NCBI GenBank assembly: GCA_021824145.1
Contig: JAKALM010000018.1
Location: 1 to 64,000, forward strand
DNA length: 64,000 nucleotides
Direction of reading: 5' to 3'
Origin: Bacteroidota bacterium
GTDB taxonomy: Bacteria > Bacteroidota > Ignavibacteria > Ignavibacteriales > Ignavibacteriaceae
Of the stretch, positions 9,958-18,665 are shown one piece after another. The translations under genes and the position numbers were made by a program. The notes below the pieces were generated by a model. The model was given only the letters and a program-made list of their open reading frames with translations. It made no database searches and was not told the origin of the DNA. The first letter of the stretch is position 1. Each line of letters starts with the position of its first letter.

Positions 9958-10913
9958 TGGAATTTGCTTGTAAAATTTGCGGCAATAAATCAGGGAATAA
10001 ATTTTTCAAAGTTCGTGAAATGCAATTTGGGATGAGAGATGAATTTACTTATTGCCAATGTTCAAATTGTGAATGCCTTCAAATAACAAATCCGCCGGAA
10101 AACCTTTCTAAATATTATCCGAAAGAATATTTTTCTTTTCAAATTACAAAAGAGAAAATTATAAAAGAAAAATTGAATATTTACCGAGATCTTTATTCAC
10201 TGGGTTTTAATAATTTAATTGGGAAAATATTATTTAAAAAATATGGTGAACCTACTTATATCAGCTGGCTGAAGAATTTTAAAGTAAATTTTAATAGTAA
10301 AATATTAGACATTGGATGCGGAACTGGAAAACTTTTATACAGAATGGGCAACATTGGTTTTAAAAATCTAAATGGGATTGATGCGTTTATTGATAACAAT
10401 ATTTTTTATAAAAATGGTGTAAAAATTTATAAGAAAAGTCTATATGATTTAAATGAAAATTACGATTTGATTATGATGCATCATTCCTTGGAACATATTG
10501 AAGGCCAGCATGAAGTTTTTAAGAAATTATCATCAATGTTGGACGGTGGAAAATATTTATTTATTAGAATTCCGGTTTGCTCTTCTTTTGCTTGGGAAAC
10601 TTATAAGGAAAATTGGTTTGCACTTGAAGCCCCTCGGCATTTTTATAATCATTCAATAAAAAGTTTATGCTTACTTGCTCACGAATATGGTTTTGAAGTT
10701 TTCAAAACAACTTATGATTCTAGAAGTATTCAATTTTGGGGAAGTGAACAATATAAAAAAGACATTCCATTGATGGATAAAAAATCCTACTTCGTAAGTC
10801 CAGAAAAATCTATTTTTACTTCTGATCAAATAAATGAATTTGAAGAAGAAACTAAAAAATTAAATTTAAGTGGGAGAGGTGATCAAGCTTGTTTTTACTT
10901 AATGAAGAAGTGA
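9957..10913 (+). CDS. Class I SAM-dependent methyltransferase with N-terminal zinc ribbon
   Basis: A 318-residue protein. The N-terminus carries CKIC and CQCSNC cysteine pairs that look like a zinc ribbon, followed by a Rossmann methyltransferase domain with the SAM-binding ILDIGCGTGKLL motif in its middle third and a HHSLEHI motif IV-like segment. This architecture is common among polysaccharide or secondary-metabolite methyltransferases. The ATG at 9957 overlaps the rarA stop; the in-frame GTG at 9933 is possible but less likely. It converges with dprA with only 3 nt between stops. The substrate is unknown. Confidence 0.85.
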   Translation: MEFACKICGNKSGNKFFKVREMQFGMRDEFTYCQCSNCECLQITNPPENLSKYYPKEYFSFQITKEKIIKEKLNIYRDLYSLGFNNLIGKILFKKYGEPTYISWLKNFKVNFNSKILDIGCGTGKLLYRMGNIGFKNLNGIDAFIDNNIFYKNGVKIYKKSLYDLNENYDLIMMHHSLEHIEGQHEVFKKLSSMLDGGKYLFIRIPVCSSFAWETYKENWFALEAPRHFYNHSIKSLCLLAHEYGFEVFKTTYDSRSIQFWGSEQYKKDIPLMDKKSYFVSPEKSIFTSDQINEFEEETKKLNLSGRGDQACFYLMKK

Positions 10914-10916
10914 GAG

Positions 10917-12038
10917 TTAAAGTAAGGCAAACATTTTTCCGGGCAGTTGTTTTACAAGCCCTTTAAATTCTAATGAGAGAAGGTGCACTAAACAATCCGA
11001 AGTGGAAAGATTTGTAATTGTTGCAATTTTATCTATCTGAATTGGTGCGGTACTTAGTGAGCCTAGAATTTTTTCTTCAAATAGACTTAAATTGATTTGC
11101 GGCTTTGAAATATTCTTTCCGAGAATTGGTTTCAGTTTTAATTCAAGTTCAATTAAAACATCTTCAGCAGAACGAATTAGTTTTGCTTCGCCTTTTTGAA
11201 TAAGATAGTTTGTTCCTTCAGACTGCTTGATTCCCAAATTACCAGGAACTGCAAAAACTTCTCTACCCTGATCAAGTGCGAATGAAGTTGTTTGCATAGC
11301 GCCTCCTTCTATTCTAGTTTCCACAACGATGCAGCCCAAACTCATTCCCGAAATAATCCGATTCCGCCTCGGAAAATTTTGAGCATCTGGTTTTGTTCCC
11401 AATTTAAATTCAGAAATTACAGCACCATTATCTGAAATCGCTTCGAATAGTTTTTTGTTTTCTGGAGGGTAAATAACATCTAAACCCGAGCCAATAATAG
11501 CAATGGTTCTGCCGTTATTTCTTAATGCAGCAGAATGCGCAATTGAATCAATGCCTCTTGCCAAGCCGCTGATAATAGTTATATTTTGGTTTGATAAATC
11601 AGAAGCAAATCTTTCAGCTTGAATTTTTCCATAGTTAGTGGGTTGCCTTGTGCCAACAATAGAAATAGAAAAATTATCTTCTTCAATAATATTTCCTTTA
11701 AGAAAGAGCACTAAAGGAGGATCGTAAATTTTCTTTAATATTGGAGGATATTCTTTGTCCCAAACAGTTATTACAGCAGCTTTTATCTTTTCTAATTTTT
11801 CTATTTCTTTTTCAGTATTTGTAATATGCTGATGCAGAAGCTTAAAACAACTATTAATTCGCTGAGCTAAATTATTACTTATTCCATCTACGTTTAAAAG
11901 GGAATTGTAATTTGCAGAAAATATATTTTCAAGCGAATGAAATTTTGAAAGGAGATTTCTAACTTTTCCCGGTCCAATTCCTTCTACAGAAAGAAGAAGA
12001 TCTAATCTAGCAAGATCTTCAATATTCAATTTAGACAA
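10917..12038 (-). CDS. dprA: DNA-processing protein DprA
   Basis: This loads RecA onto incoming single-stranded DNA during natural transformation. The 373 residues show an N-terminal SAM/HhH-like region (SVEGIGPGKVRNLL), the Rossmann core with SIVGTRQPTNYG, SGLARGIDSIAH and GSGLDVIYPPEN, the RRNRIISGMS segment, and a C-terminal winged helix. It is the last gene of a leftward group and starts 8 nt after the stop of the EutN-like gene. Its presence suggests at least a partial competence system in this organism. Confidence 0.96.
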   Translation of the reverse strand: MSKLNIEDLARLDLLLSVEGIGPGKVRNLLSKFHSLENIFSANYNSLLNVDGISNNLAQRINSCFKLLHQHITNTEKEIEKLEKIKAAVITVWDKEYPPILKKIYDPPLVLFLKGNIIEEDNFSISIVGTRQPTNYGKIQAERFASDLSNQNITIISGLARGIDSIAHSAALRNNGRTIAIIGSGLDVIYPPENKKLFEAISDNGAVISEFKLGTKPDAQNFPRRNRIISGMSLGCIVVETRIEGGAMQTTSFALDQGREVFAVPGNLGIKQSEGTNYLIQKGEAKLIRSAEDVLIELELKLKPILGKNISKPQINLSLFEEKILGSLSTAPIQIDKIATITNLSTSDCLVHLLSLEFKGLVKQLPGKMFALL

Positions 12039-12046
12039 TTTGATAA

Positions 12047-12334
12047 TTACTTAAGTATTTTATTATTAATTTCAATTTGATCGACGACTGCAACTATCAT
12101 TGTATGGACTGGGGCTTTTCGATGACCAAGAATTTGTTTTATAGCAGATCCTTCTTGTACCACTAAAACAGTATCCCCAATTCCAGCATCAATAAGATCA
12201 AGAGCAATTATATCTTTTTTACCAATGTAATTCCCATTTAAATCTATTTGCTGAACAATTAGAAGCTTATGGCTAACTAAATTAGAGTTCTTCTGAGTGG
12301 AAACTATATTTCCTTTAACTTTTGCCAGAAGCAA
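12047..12334 (-). CDS. EutN/CcmL-family microcompartment vertex protein (BMC-P), orphan
   Basis: A 95-residue protein starting at TTG with MLLAKVKGNIVSTQKN, the usual N-terminus of the pentameric BMC-P family. The LIDAGIGDTVLVVQEGSAIKQIL core and the terminal IVAVVDQIEI are also characteristic. Such proteins cap the vertices of bacterial microcompartments. No hexameric shell protein (BMC-H or BMC-T) is visible in the window, so it may act outside a shell or complement genes elsewhere. It overlaps the upstream DUF3098-type gene by 20 nt and sits 8 nt before dprA, so co-transcription is likely. The TTG choice rests on the family N-terminus. Confidence 0.88.
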   Translation of the reverse strand: MLLAKVKGNIVSTQKNSNLVSHKLLIVQQIDLNGNYIGKKDIIALDLIDAGIGDTVLVVQEGSAIKQILGHRKAPVHTMIVAVVDQIEINNKILK

Positions 12335-12608
12335 TTTCTTGCTCGTTTTGATTTACAGCTTTTTCTTTTTTTGTATAAAGAATGGAAGCTGGAAGTATTA
12401 ATAAATAACCTATAATTAATAACACAGGCGAAATAAAGAGAGATGGGAAGCTATCCCAAGATCCCATAGACATGAATATATATCCCAAAATGATTATTAA
12501 TATTCCAATCATTAAAAGAATATAATTCTTCTTTTCCCAATAAATATTAAAGGGTGAAATAATTTTTTTAGTCTTACGAATATTTTTTTTACTTTGTACT
12601 TTTGCCAT
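12315..12608 (-). CDS. DUF3098-like small membrane protein
   Basis: A 97-residue protein with a basic N-terminus (MAKVQSKKN), a KKNYILL entry into helix 1 (about 28-47), a short exposed loop and helix 2 (about 58-79), ending in a charged tail. This matches the DUF3098 family seen in Bacteroidota; function unknown. I chose the ATG at 12608 because TTGGAGTT lies upstream; the longer open frame would translate a structured leader. It is first in the run DUF3098 - EutN - dprA. Confidence 0.75.
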   Translation of the reverse strand: MAKVQSKKNIRKTKKIISPFNIYWEKKNYILLMIGILIIILGYIFMSMGSWDSFPSLFISPVLLIIGYLLILPASILYTKKEKAVNQNEQEIASGKS

Positions 12609-12706
12609 ATTTAACTCCAATATTAAAAGGAAGCCCAGTGATGGGGGTACCACTGGGCCCGACTCGTTTAACATCAAAGGGCAGGGGAGAACCCTCTGAA
12701 AGAGTC
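12608..12706 (-). ncRNA. Structured 5' leader or small RNA upstream of the DUF3098-eutN-dprA genes
   Basis: A visibly GC-rich block in AT-rich surroundings, read leftward from a strong promoter. Seen pairings: GACTC (12706-12702) with GAGTC (12665-12661), enclosing a weaker CAGAGGG/CCCCTG hairpin; then a strong hairpin GCCCAGTG/CACTGGGC (12658-12633) followed by TTCCTTTT. The last hairpin could act as a terminator, making an ~80-nt RNA, or as an attenuator. I do not recognise an established riboswitch class in it. Confidence 0.55.
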
Positions 12707-12712
12707 ATAAGA

Positions 12713-12741
12713 AATATAAACGCTATGTTATAATTTGTCAA
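12713..12741 (-). promoter_or_regulatory. Sigma-70-type promoter for the leader and DUF3098-eutN-dprA
   Basis: On the minus strand, TTGACA (12741-12736), a 17-nt spacer and TATATT (12718-12713). Transcription would begin about 12706, exactly where the structured block begins. Confidence 0.75.
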
Positions 12742-12766
12742 GCAATAATTTATTTTTATAAAAAAA

Positions 12767-13015
12767 TCATTTACTGATTTGATAAACAATTTTTCTAATA
12801 GTATCAAACTGTAAGTATGGATATTCTTCTCTAATAGAATCTATTGCGTCTCCAGCGCTTATTTTACTAGCTCTAAGTTGTTTGAATTTTTTTCTTATTT
12901 GATAATCTCTTACAGATTTTTCATCTATCAATCCGTGAGACGTAAGCAGATCATAAATATCATCACTGATAAGATCTGATAAAGGATTATCGATTCTAGC
13001 TTTTATTGTTTTCAT
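12767..13015 (-). CDS. Small unknown protein (82 aa), possible HTH
   Basis: I do not recognise this protein. It is 82 residues, charged and mostly helical. The C-terminal segment SAGDAIDSIREEYPYLQFDTIRKIVYQ could form a helix-turn-helix like those of small DNA-binding proteins, but the resemblance is weak. AGAAAGGAATG precedes the ATG with normal spacing, which supports translation. A long leader with alternative pairings lies upstream (13046-13205). The promoter of the next leftward genes lies just beyond its stop, so it is likely a separate transcription unit. Confidence 0.6.
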   Translation of the reverse strand: MKTIKARIDNPLSDLISDDIYDLLTSHGLIDEKSVRDYQIRKKFKQLRASKISAGDAIDSIREEYPYLQFDTIRKIVYQISK

Positions 13016-13045
13016 CGCTGCATTCCTTTCTTATTATTAAAAACA

Positions 13046-13205
13046 TTTACCTGAGAATTAGTACCACTTTTCTTATAGACTCACTCCTTCAATAAAAGTT
13101 CCCTGATAAAACAAAAATACCGACCAGAGAATTTCCCTAAATCGGCATACCTTTGCTACTCTGGTTAGAAAACTAATTAAAATTTTTCTACTGTAGCAAA
13201 TCGAT
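13046..13205 (-). promoter_or_regulatory. Attenuator-like leader with mutually exclusive hairpins
   Basis: Three helices can be drawn: GTAGCAAA/TTTGCTAC (13193-13200 with 13152-13159), CTCTGGT/ACCAGAG (13159-13165 with 13123-13129) and ATGCCGA/TCGGTAT (13148-13142 with 13123-13117, one G-U). They share or cross bases, so they cannot all form as nested stems. In the leftward reading the last helix is followed by TTTTTGTTTT, as in a terminator. This suggests transcription attenuation of the 82-aa gene. No known riboswitch class was recognised. Confidence 0.45.
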
Positions 13206-13404
13206 TATATATTATGTCCTTTTTTTTGTTATTAAAATTATAATAATAATTGAAAAAGTCAAGAAAGGGTTTTTAACTTAACTACTAATATTTAAAATGT
13301 ACTGATATTAAATAATATCACTTTTCTAGGAAAAAATGAAAGGAACGAATTAAATTATAATTAATATAGGATTATATAGGATGTATAGCATATTTAAAGT
13401 ACAT
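13206..13404. other. AT-rich intergenic DNA before the polysaccharide locus
   Basis: Very AT-rich with no supportable gene. It contains loose ATAGGAT-type repeats near 13365-13392 just before the 11-bp array. Promoters for the divergent genes on either side presumably lie here, but none is convincing. Confidence 0.4.
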
Positions 13405-13448
13405 TCAGAGTATAATCAGAGTGGATTCAGAGTATATTCAGATTTTTA
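13405..13448 (+). repeat. Four 11-bp direct repeats in helical phase
   Basis: TCAGA begins at 13405, 13416, 13427 and 13438, exactly 11 bp apart; the first three units read TCAGAGTATAA, TCAGAGTGGAT and TCAGAGTATAT. This places the same motif on one face of the helix. It lies ~290 bp upstream of the first polysaccharide gene, so a regulator-binding array is likely. From here to 13733 only AT-rich DNA was seen. Confidence 0.75.
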
Positions 13449-13733
13449 GTGAATATGTTGATTTTTATATATATGACCTTAATTTCAGTGAAATAATTTA
13501 AGTTAATAAATATTTACAATTTTTATTTGATATTTTTTAAGCTACTATAAAATTTAATTTGATTATAAAAAATATTGTTTTAACTCGTTTAAAAATGTTA
13601 ACTTTGTTTTATAAAATGATAACAAAAATTCTATTGATTTTATAAAGTACGTATCGATTTTTATATCAATCTTTTTATATTTTCAGTATTAAGTAAGAAA
13701 AGATTTATTTTTATTAATAATACTTAGGATTTC

Positions 13734-14993
13734 ATGGAAATAGAAAAATCTCAAGGAAATGAAAACACTTCTAATCAAAAAGCTGTGGGGAATTCATTTG
13801 TTGAATTTTTAACAATTTCAGTACGATATCGATGGTTTTTATTCTGGTTCGTATTTATTATTACAGTATCAGCAACAACATATGCTTTATTGGCGCCAAA
13901 ATGGTTTAAGTCAACAACATCAGTTCTACCGGCGGAAAATACCGACTTCCTGAGCGCTTTCAGCGGTATTTCTTCTTTAGTAAAAAATTTCTCACCCGCA
14001 AAAGGTTTGGCAGCACTTACAGGAAATACCGAATTTGATAAATACATGGCGATATTAAAAAGTCAAACGATGATAGACGATGTTATCAATAAATTTGATC
14101 TTAAATCAGAATATGATATGAAAAAAGAATATCATGAAAAAGTTGTTAAGGAATTTCTTTCTAATGTTGATTTAACAGTTGAAGATGAAGGCGATCTTTC
14201 CTTAACTGTTTATGATAAAAGCGCACAAAGAGCTGCTGACATTGCTAACTACATGATCAATAAATTAAATGAAATCAATACACAAATAAGTATTACAAAT
14301 GCAAAAGCAAATAGAGAATTTATTGAAAAAAGATATTTGCAAAATGTAAACGATATCAGCCGTTTAGAAAATGATATGAAGGATTTCCAACAAAAATATG
14401 GTGTAGTGGCAGTTCCTCAACAGATAGAAGCGACAGTAAAAGCAATGTCATCAATATATGGAGAACTTGCACAGAAAGAAATTGCATTTAATGTATTAAA
14501 AAGAACATATGGGGATAAAAGTCCATTAACATCAAATGCACAAATAGAAGTGCAAGAAATTCAGAAAAAAATTAATAGTTTAAATGCTGGTAATGATGAT
14601 TCGAAAAATGTCAATTTATTAATTCCTTTTAAGAAAGCGCCAGAGCTGGCTTATAAATATTTGAAGATATATAGAGATCTTGAAATCCAATATAAAATTT
14701 TAGAATTTATTCAACCAATGTATGAACAAGCGAAAGTGGAAGAAGTGAGAAACACGCCTTCTGTTTTAATTTTAGATAAAGCAGTTCCAGCGGATAGAAA
14801 ATCTAAACCAAGGGGAACAATATTCGCTATGGTTAGTTTTGTTTCTTCAACAATTATAGGATACTTCATAATTTTTGTTATGGTGTTATTCCAGAAAATT
14901 AAAATGTTTGAACCTCAGAAATACTCATATATTACTTCTGCATTAAGGAAGGATCTTTCAAAATTTGGGATGAAAAAGAAAGAAATCGATTAA
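13734..14993 (+). CDS. Wzz/GumC-type polysaccharide co-polymerase
   Basis: A 419-residue chain-length determinant. It has a first membrane helix (about 34-54), a large periplasmic part with coiled-coil character (about 180-320), a proline/basic segment PADRKSKPRG (about 351-360) that typically precedes the second helix, and the second helix (about 364-387). No tyrosine-kinase domain follows, so it is the kinase-less type. It is the first gene of the polysaccharide locus and would set chain length together with the Wzy-like polymerase at 16559. Its ATG follows TTAGGATTTC. Confidence 0.85.
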   Translation: MEIEKSQGNENTSNQKAVGNSFVEFLTISVRYRWFLFWFVFIITVSATTYALLAPKWFKSTTSVLPAENTDFLSAFSGISSLVKNFSPAKGLAALTGNTEFDKYMAILKSQTMIDDVINKFDLKSEYDMKKEYHEKVVKEFLSNVDLTVEDEGDLSLTVYDKSAQRAADIANYMINKLNEINTQISITNAKANREFIEKRYLQNVNDISRLENDMKDFQQKYGVVAVPQQIEATVKAMSSIYGELAQKEIAFNVLKRTYGDKSPLTSNAQIEVQEIQKKINSLNAGNDDSKNVNLLIPFKKAPELAYKYLKIYRDLEIQYKILEFIQPMYEQAKVEEVRNTPSVLILDKAVPADRKSKPRGTIFAMVSFVSSTIIGYFIIFVMVLFQKIKMFEPQKYSYITSALRKDLSKFGMKKKEID

Positions 14994-15100
14994 TTTTTTC
15001 TACTTAATGGGGTATATTCAAATAATATTTAAATTGTTATTTGAAAGAAATAATATCTAAATAGTAAATAAAACCTTTTAATTATTGTTCGGTTTTTTGA

Positions 15101-16552
15101 ATGTCGGAATCAGTTAGAATAAGAAGAAACAGTCTGTTTTCTTTACTTTCAATTTCATCAAGATTAATTGCAAATGTTATTCTTTTTTGGATACTTGCAA
15201 GATATTATGGACCTGCAATTTTTGGCCAATTTACATTTGCTCATACATTATCATTTATATTTATAATATTTGCAGACTTTGGTTTTGATGTTCTTCTTAC
15301 AAATGAAATAGCACGCGATAGAAATAGGGCAGTTCAAATTTTCCAACAATATTTTTCTTTAAAATTTTTATTTACACTGGTATCATTATCCGGAATGTGG
15401 TTATTTGCATTTTTAGCAAACTTACCAAATGAATCTCGGATAATGATATTAATATTTAGTGTTTATATGGTTTTCACTACACTTACAAACTTTCTACATG
15501 CTCTGTATAAAGGATTTGAAAGGCTTGAATATGAAACAAAAGTTTCACTTGTTGTAAATGTTGGATTACTAGTTTTTACATTAATTTTAATAATAATTAA
15601 AGCACAGATAATTCTAATTGCTTTAGCCTTCGTACTTACAAGAGTGCTTGGATTTATAATAGGAATTAAATATTCAATCCAATTGTTAAAAAATATTTCA
15701 TTTAAGTTAATGTTCTCGGGATTTCACAAAGTAAGAAACAAAGTTTTAGTATTTGGCTTTCATCTTGTTTTTAATTATCTGTTATTCCAATTAGATACGG
15801 TTTTACTAGCATTATGGAAGGGTGATTACGAAGTAGGAATATATCAATCAGTTATAAAATTAATTTTAATACCACTTGTAATTCCTGATATTTTGACAAA
15901 CACATTAACTCCGACATTAGTAAGATTCAATTCAGAGAATCAAGCAAAATGGATTAAACTTGGTTACGTGATGAATAAGTTTCTATTTATAACTGCGCTT
16001 CCAATATCAATGATTTTTTTTATTTACCCAGCTCAGATAATTAATTTAATTTACGGGCATAAAAATTATTTTGAAGCTGGCCCAATTCTTCAATTATTTT
16101 CTATTGTACTCTTTATAAGATTTAGTTTCGAAGCCTTAGCTTTAATGCTTACAACTGCTGATAGGCAACATGTAAGGATGAATGTTGTAATTATTGCGAC
16201 AATCCTAAATTTCACTTTGAATTATTTTATGATTCCTTGGAAAGGTGCTTATGGTGCTGCAGTTGCAGCTTTACTAACCAATCTTTTTGTTTTCATTATG
16301 TATTTCATTACAAATGCGACACAATTATTAAATTGGATATTTAACTTCAAAACAATTACTATTTTTATATCTTCTTTTGCAATAGTATTCTTATTATTGA
16401 ACTTAAAAACTATTTCTGTCTTATTGATGGCGCCAATTATTTTAATAATTTTTATTTCAATTGGTTATTTTTATTTCTTTAGCAAGGATGAAAAGAAATT
16501 GATAATTCCAGAAGATTTTTATATCCAATTAAATAAGTGGAAAATGATTTAA
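15101..16552 (+). CDS. Wzx-type oligosaccharide flippase
   Basis: A 483-residue multi-spanning membrane protein with about 12-14 helices. The amphipathic start (RIRRNSLFSLLSISSRL), the RYYGPAIFGQFTFAHTLS segment and the AYGAAVAALLTN segment near residue 390 are typical of the MVF/PST flippase superfamily. It would move lipid-linked repeat units across the inner membrane. It lies between the co-polymerase and the polymerase, completing a Wzx/Wzy/Wzz set. Confidence 0.88.
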   Translation: MSESVRIRRNSLFSLLSISSRLIANVILFWILARYYGPAIFGQFTFAHTLSFIFIIFADFGFDVLLTNEIARDRNRAVQIFQQYFSLKFLFTLVSLSGMWLFAFLANLPNESRIMILIFSVYMVFTTLTNFLHALYKGFERLEYETKVSLVVNVGLLVFTLILIIIKAQIILIALAFVLTRVLGFIIGIKYSIQLLKNISFKLMFSGFHKVRNKVLVFGFHLVFNYLLFQLDTVLLALWKGDYEVGIYQSVIKLILIPLVIPDILTNTLTPTLVRFNSENQAKWIKLGYVMNKFLFITALPISMIFFIYPAQIINLIYGHKNYFEAGPILQLFSIVLFIRFSFEALALMLTTADRQHVRMNVVIIATILNFTLNYFMIPWKGAYGAAVAALLTNLFVFIMYFITNATQLLNWIFNFKTITIFISSFAIVFLLLNLKTISVLLMAPIILIIFISIGYFYFFSKDEKKLIIPEDFYIQLNKWKMI

Positions 16553-16558
16553 ACTGTT

Positions 16559-17851
16559 ATGAGCATTATTTCATACATATGTTTTTTATCTTTTATTTTA
16601 TTGGTCATTTCATTATTTAAAAAGGACACCGATGTTTTTTCTCCAGGTAGATTATTTATTTTAATATGGACTTTATCGATTGGGCTTACAGATTTAAAAT
16701 TAAGCAAATTTCAACATCAATGGTCATTATTTGGTTGGATTTCCTTATTTATACCTTTGGCATCATTTCTTCTCGGAGTTTTTGCAATGTATGTTTTGAA
16801 TTTTGAAAAGCCTCTGAAGAAAATTTCATCAATAAGAGAATCAATTAAGAATGTTTCCATAAATTCCGATTTATTATACAAAAACATCATTATACTTACT
16901 TTCGCTTATTTAATATCATACTTAGTTACATATTTAATTGTTGGCTATATTACAATATTTACTGCTATGCCCGATATTGCAAGAAAAGGTTGGAATCTAT
17001 TTGGGTTTGGATTATTAGTGCAATCCATCCCTTCTATATTATATTTAATTGTATTATTTATATTCTTAACGAAAGCACAGACTAAAAGAAAATTTATTTT
17101 AATCTTTCTCTTTTTTATTGCCTTTATAACTTATTTTTTACTTTTACAAAGATACTACCTCATATTTGCGATATTTATCTCTTCTGTTTTTCTTTATTAT
17201 AGTTCAAATAAACTTCGCCCTAGAAATGTTTTTATTGTTTTCACAATACTTGGATCATTATTTTTTTGGATTTCATCAATTAGATTGGGACGTTATGCCA
17301 CTAACTTCCTTTATTATTTGAGCAGGATGAAATTCAATATTAAATATTCATATCTGACAGAACCTTATATGTATATAGTAATGAATTTAGAAAATTTTGT
17401 AAACTCAGTCTCGAAGCTCAAATTTTTTACTTATGGGTTATCAACTTTCGATTTTATATTTGCGCTAACTGGATTAAAACACCCAGTTACTGAATATCTT
17501 CATTTGCCTGAATATCCAAATTTAATCACCACAAGTTACAATACTTATACAATGTTTTTTATTTATTATTGGGATTATGGATTAATTGGTTTAATGCTAA
17601 TACCATTTATATTGGGATTTACATTTTCTGTTCTTTATTATAAAATGAGAAGAGAACCAAATATTCATACTATTTCAATCTATAGTATTTTTTCTTTTGT
17701 AATAGCTTTCTCTTTTTTCGTCCCATTAATAAGTTTTCTTCATTTCGTATTTAATCTTACTTTAATTTATTTGATTACAAAGCTTATAATTATTCCGGGC
17801 AATAGACCGATTTGGTTCTCACAGAATAAAATGTTAAAAGATCCATTATGA
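16559..17851 (+). CDS. O-antigen/oligosaccharide repeat-unit polymerase (Wzy-like)
   Basis: A 430-residue protein of about 10-12 hydrophobic helices with a large polar loop (roughly 270-340, including YLHLPEYPNLITTSYNTYT). That loop composition is common in the oligosaccharide repeat unit polymerase family. Wzy proteins are poorly conserved, so the call rests on topology and its position 6 nt after the flippase. It overlaps the next gene by 4 nt. Confidence 0.75.
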   Translation: MSIISYICFLSFILLVISLFKKDTDVFSPGRLFILIWTLSIGLTDLKLSKFQHQWSLFGWISLFIPLASFLLGVFAMYVLNFEKPLKKISSIRESIKNVSINSDLLYKNIIILTFAYLISYLVTYLIVGYITIFTAMPDIARKGWNLFGFGLLVQSIPSILYLIVLFIFLTKAQTKRKFILIFLFFIAFITYFLLLQRYYLIFAIFISSVFLYYSSNKLRPRNVFIVFTILGSLFFWISSIRLGRYATNFLYYLSRMKFNIKYSYLTEPYMYIVMNLENFVNSVSKLKFFTYGLSTFDFIFALTGLKHPVTEYLHLPEYPNLITTSYNTYTMFFIYYWDYGLIGLMLIPFILGFTFSVLYYKMRREPNIHTISIYSIFSFVIAFSFFVPLISFLHFVFNLTLIYLITKLIIIPGNRPIWFSQNKMLKDPL

Positions 17852-18612
17852 TAAAAATAATTACCGATAAAATATCTAGTTATACTTTTGCAGAACTTGT
17901 TCTTTTTTTATTTGAAAGAAAACTAAAAATTAGAATGCCCATTAGTTCTAAATTAAGATGGAAATTTAATATTAGCAGTGAAGTTAGATTTTGGGATAAA
18001 TGTATAAAAACAGATGGTCTAATTTGGCCAGATGAATATAAACTTAGATTCGATCCAAATTTACCATTACAAAAAGAAATAGCAGAACTATTACCTAATC
18101 AAAGTGAAGTAAATATTCTTGATGTTGGAGCAGGCCCATTTACTTATTTAGGAAAAGTGCATGACAAAATTAAGTTAAGAATAAATGCTGTAGACCCGCT
18201 TGCCGATGAATATGATAAATTATTTGTTAAATATTCTGTTAATCCTATCATTCATACGGAAAAATTAGAAGCTGAAAATTTGTCTAAAAAATTTAAAGAA
18301 AATTCGTTTGATCTTGTTTTTGCCAGGAATTGTATAGATCATACCTATTCGCCAGAAGAATCTATTTTAGAAATGCTAAAAGTAGTTAAGAAAAATTGTT
18401 ATGTTTTACTTATGCATAAACCGAACGAAGCAGAAAATGAAAAATGGCGTGGATTACATCAATGGAATTTTTCCAGTCAAGATGGCGCATTCTTCATTTC
18501 TTCTAAAAATTCGGAATTAAATTTTACTAAGAAATACAATAATATCTGCAATGTTGAATGCTTTTACGATTCAAGCATAGATATGTTGTATACAAAAATT
18601 TTAAAGTACTAG
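17848..18612 (+). CDS. Class I SAM-dependent methyltransferase
   Basis: A 254-residue protein with motif I VNILDVGAGPFTYLG (about 89-103), a following acidic strand end (NAVDPLADEY) and SFDLVFARNCIDHTYSPEES (motif IV/V). It probably methylates a sugar or the growing polysaccharide, judging by its place inside the export locus and its 4-nt overlap with the polymerase gene. The acceptor is unknown. Confidence 0.85.
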   Translation: MIKIITDKISSYTFAELVLFLFERKLKIRMPISSKLRWKFNISSEVRFWDKCIKTDGLIWPDEYKLRFDPNLPLQKEIAELLPNQSEVNILDVGAGPFTYLGKVHDKIKLRINAVDPLADEYDKLFVKYSVNPIIHTEKLEAENLSKKFKENSFDLVFARNCIDHTYSPEESILEMLKVVKKNCYVLLMHKPNEAENEKWRGLHQWNFSSQDGAFFISSKNSELNFTKKYNNICNVECFYDSSIDMLYTKILKY

Positions 18613-18665
18613 CTATTAAAAATTATTTTCTGTTCTTGTTCAATTAAAAAGGAAAAATCTTTGGA

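Noticed and set aside
12608-12706. SRP 4.5S RNA, tmRNA or a tRNA
   Set aside because: The SRP GGAAG tetraloop region, tmRNA tag frame and tRNA T-loop GGTTCGA are all missing; only an unassigned structured RNA is supportable.
12589-12807. Minus-strand open frame across the GC-rich block upstream of the DUF3098 gene
   Set aside because: It reads through the structured leader and the promoter and overlaps the DUF3098 start in another frame; composition reflects RNA structure, not coding.
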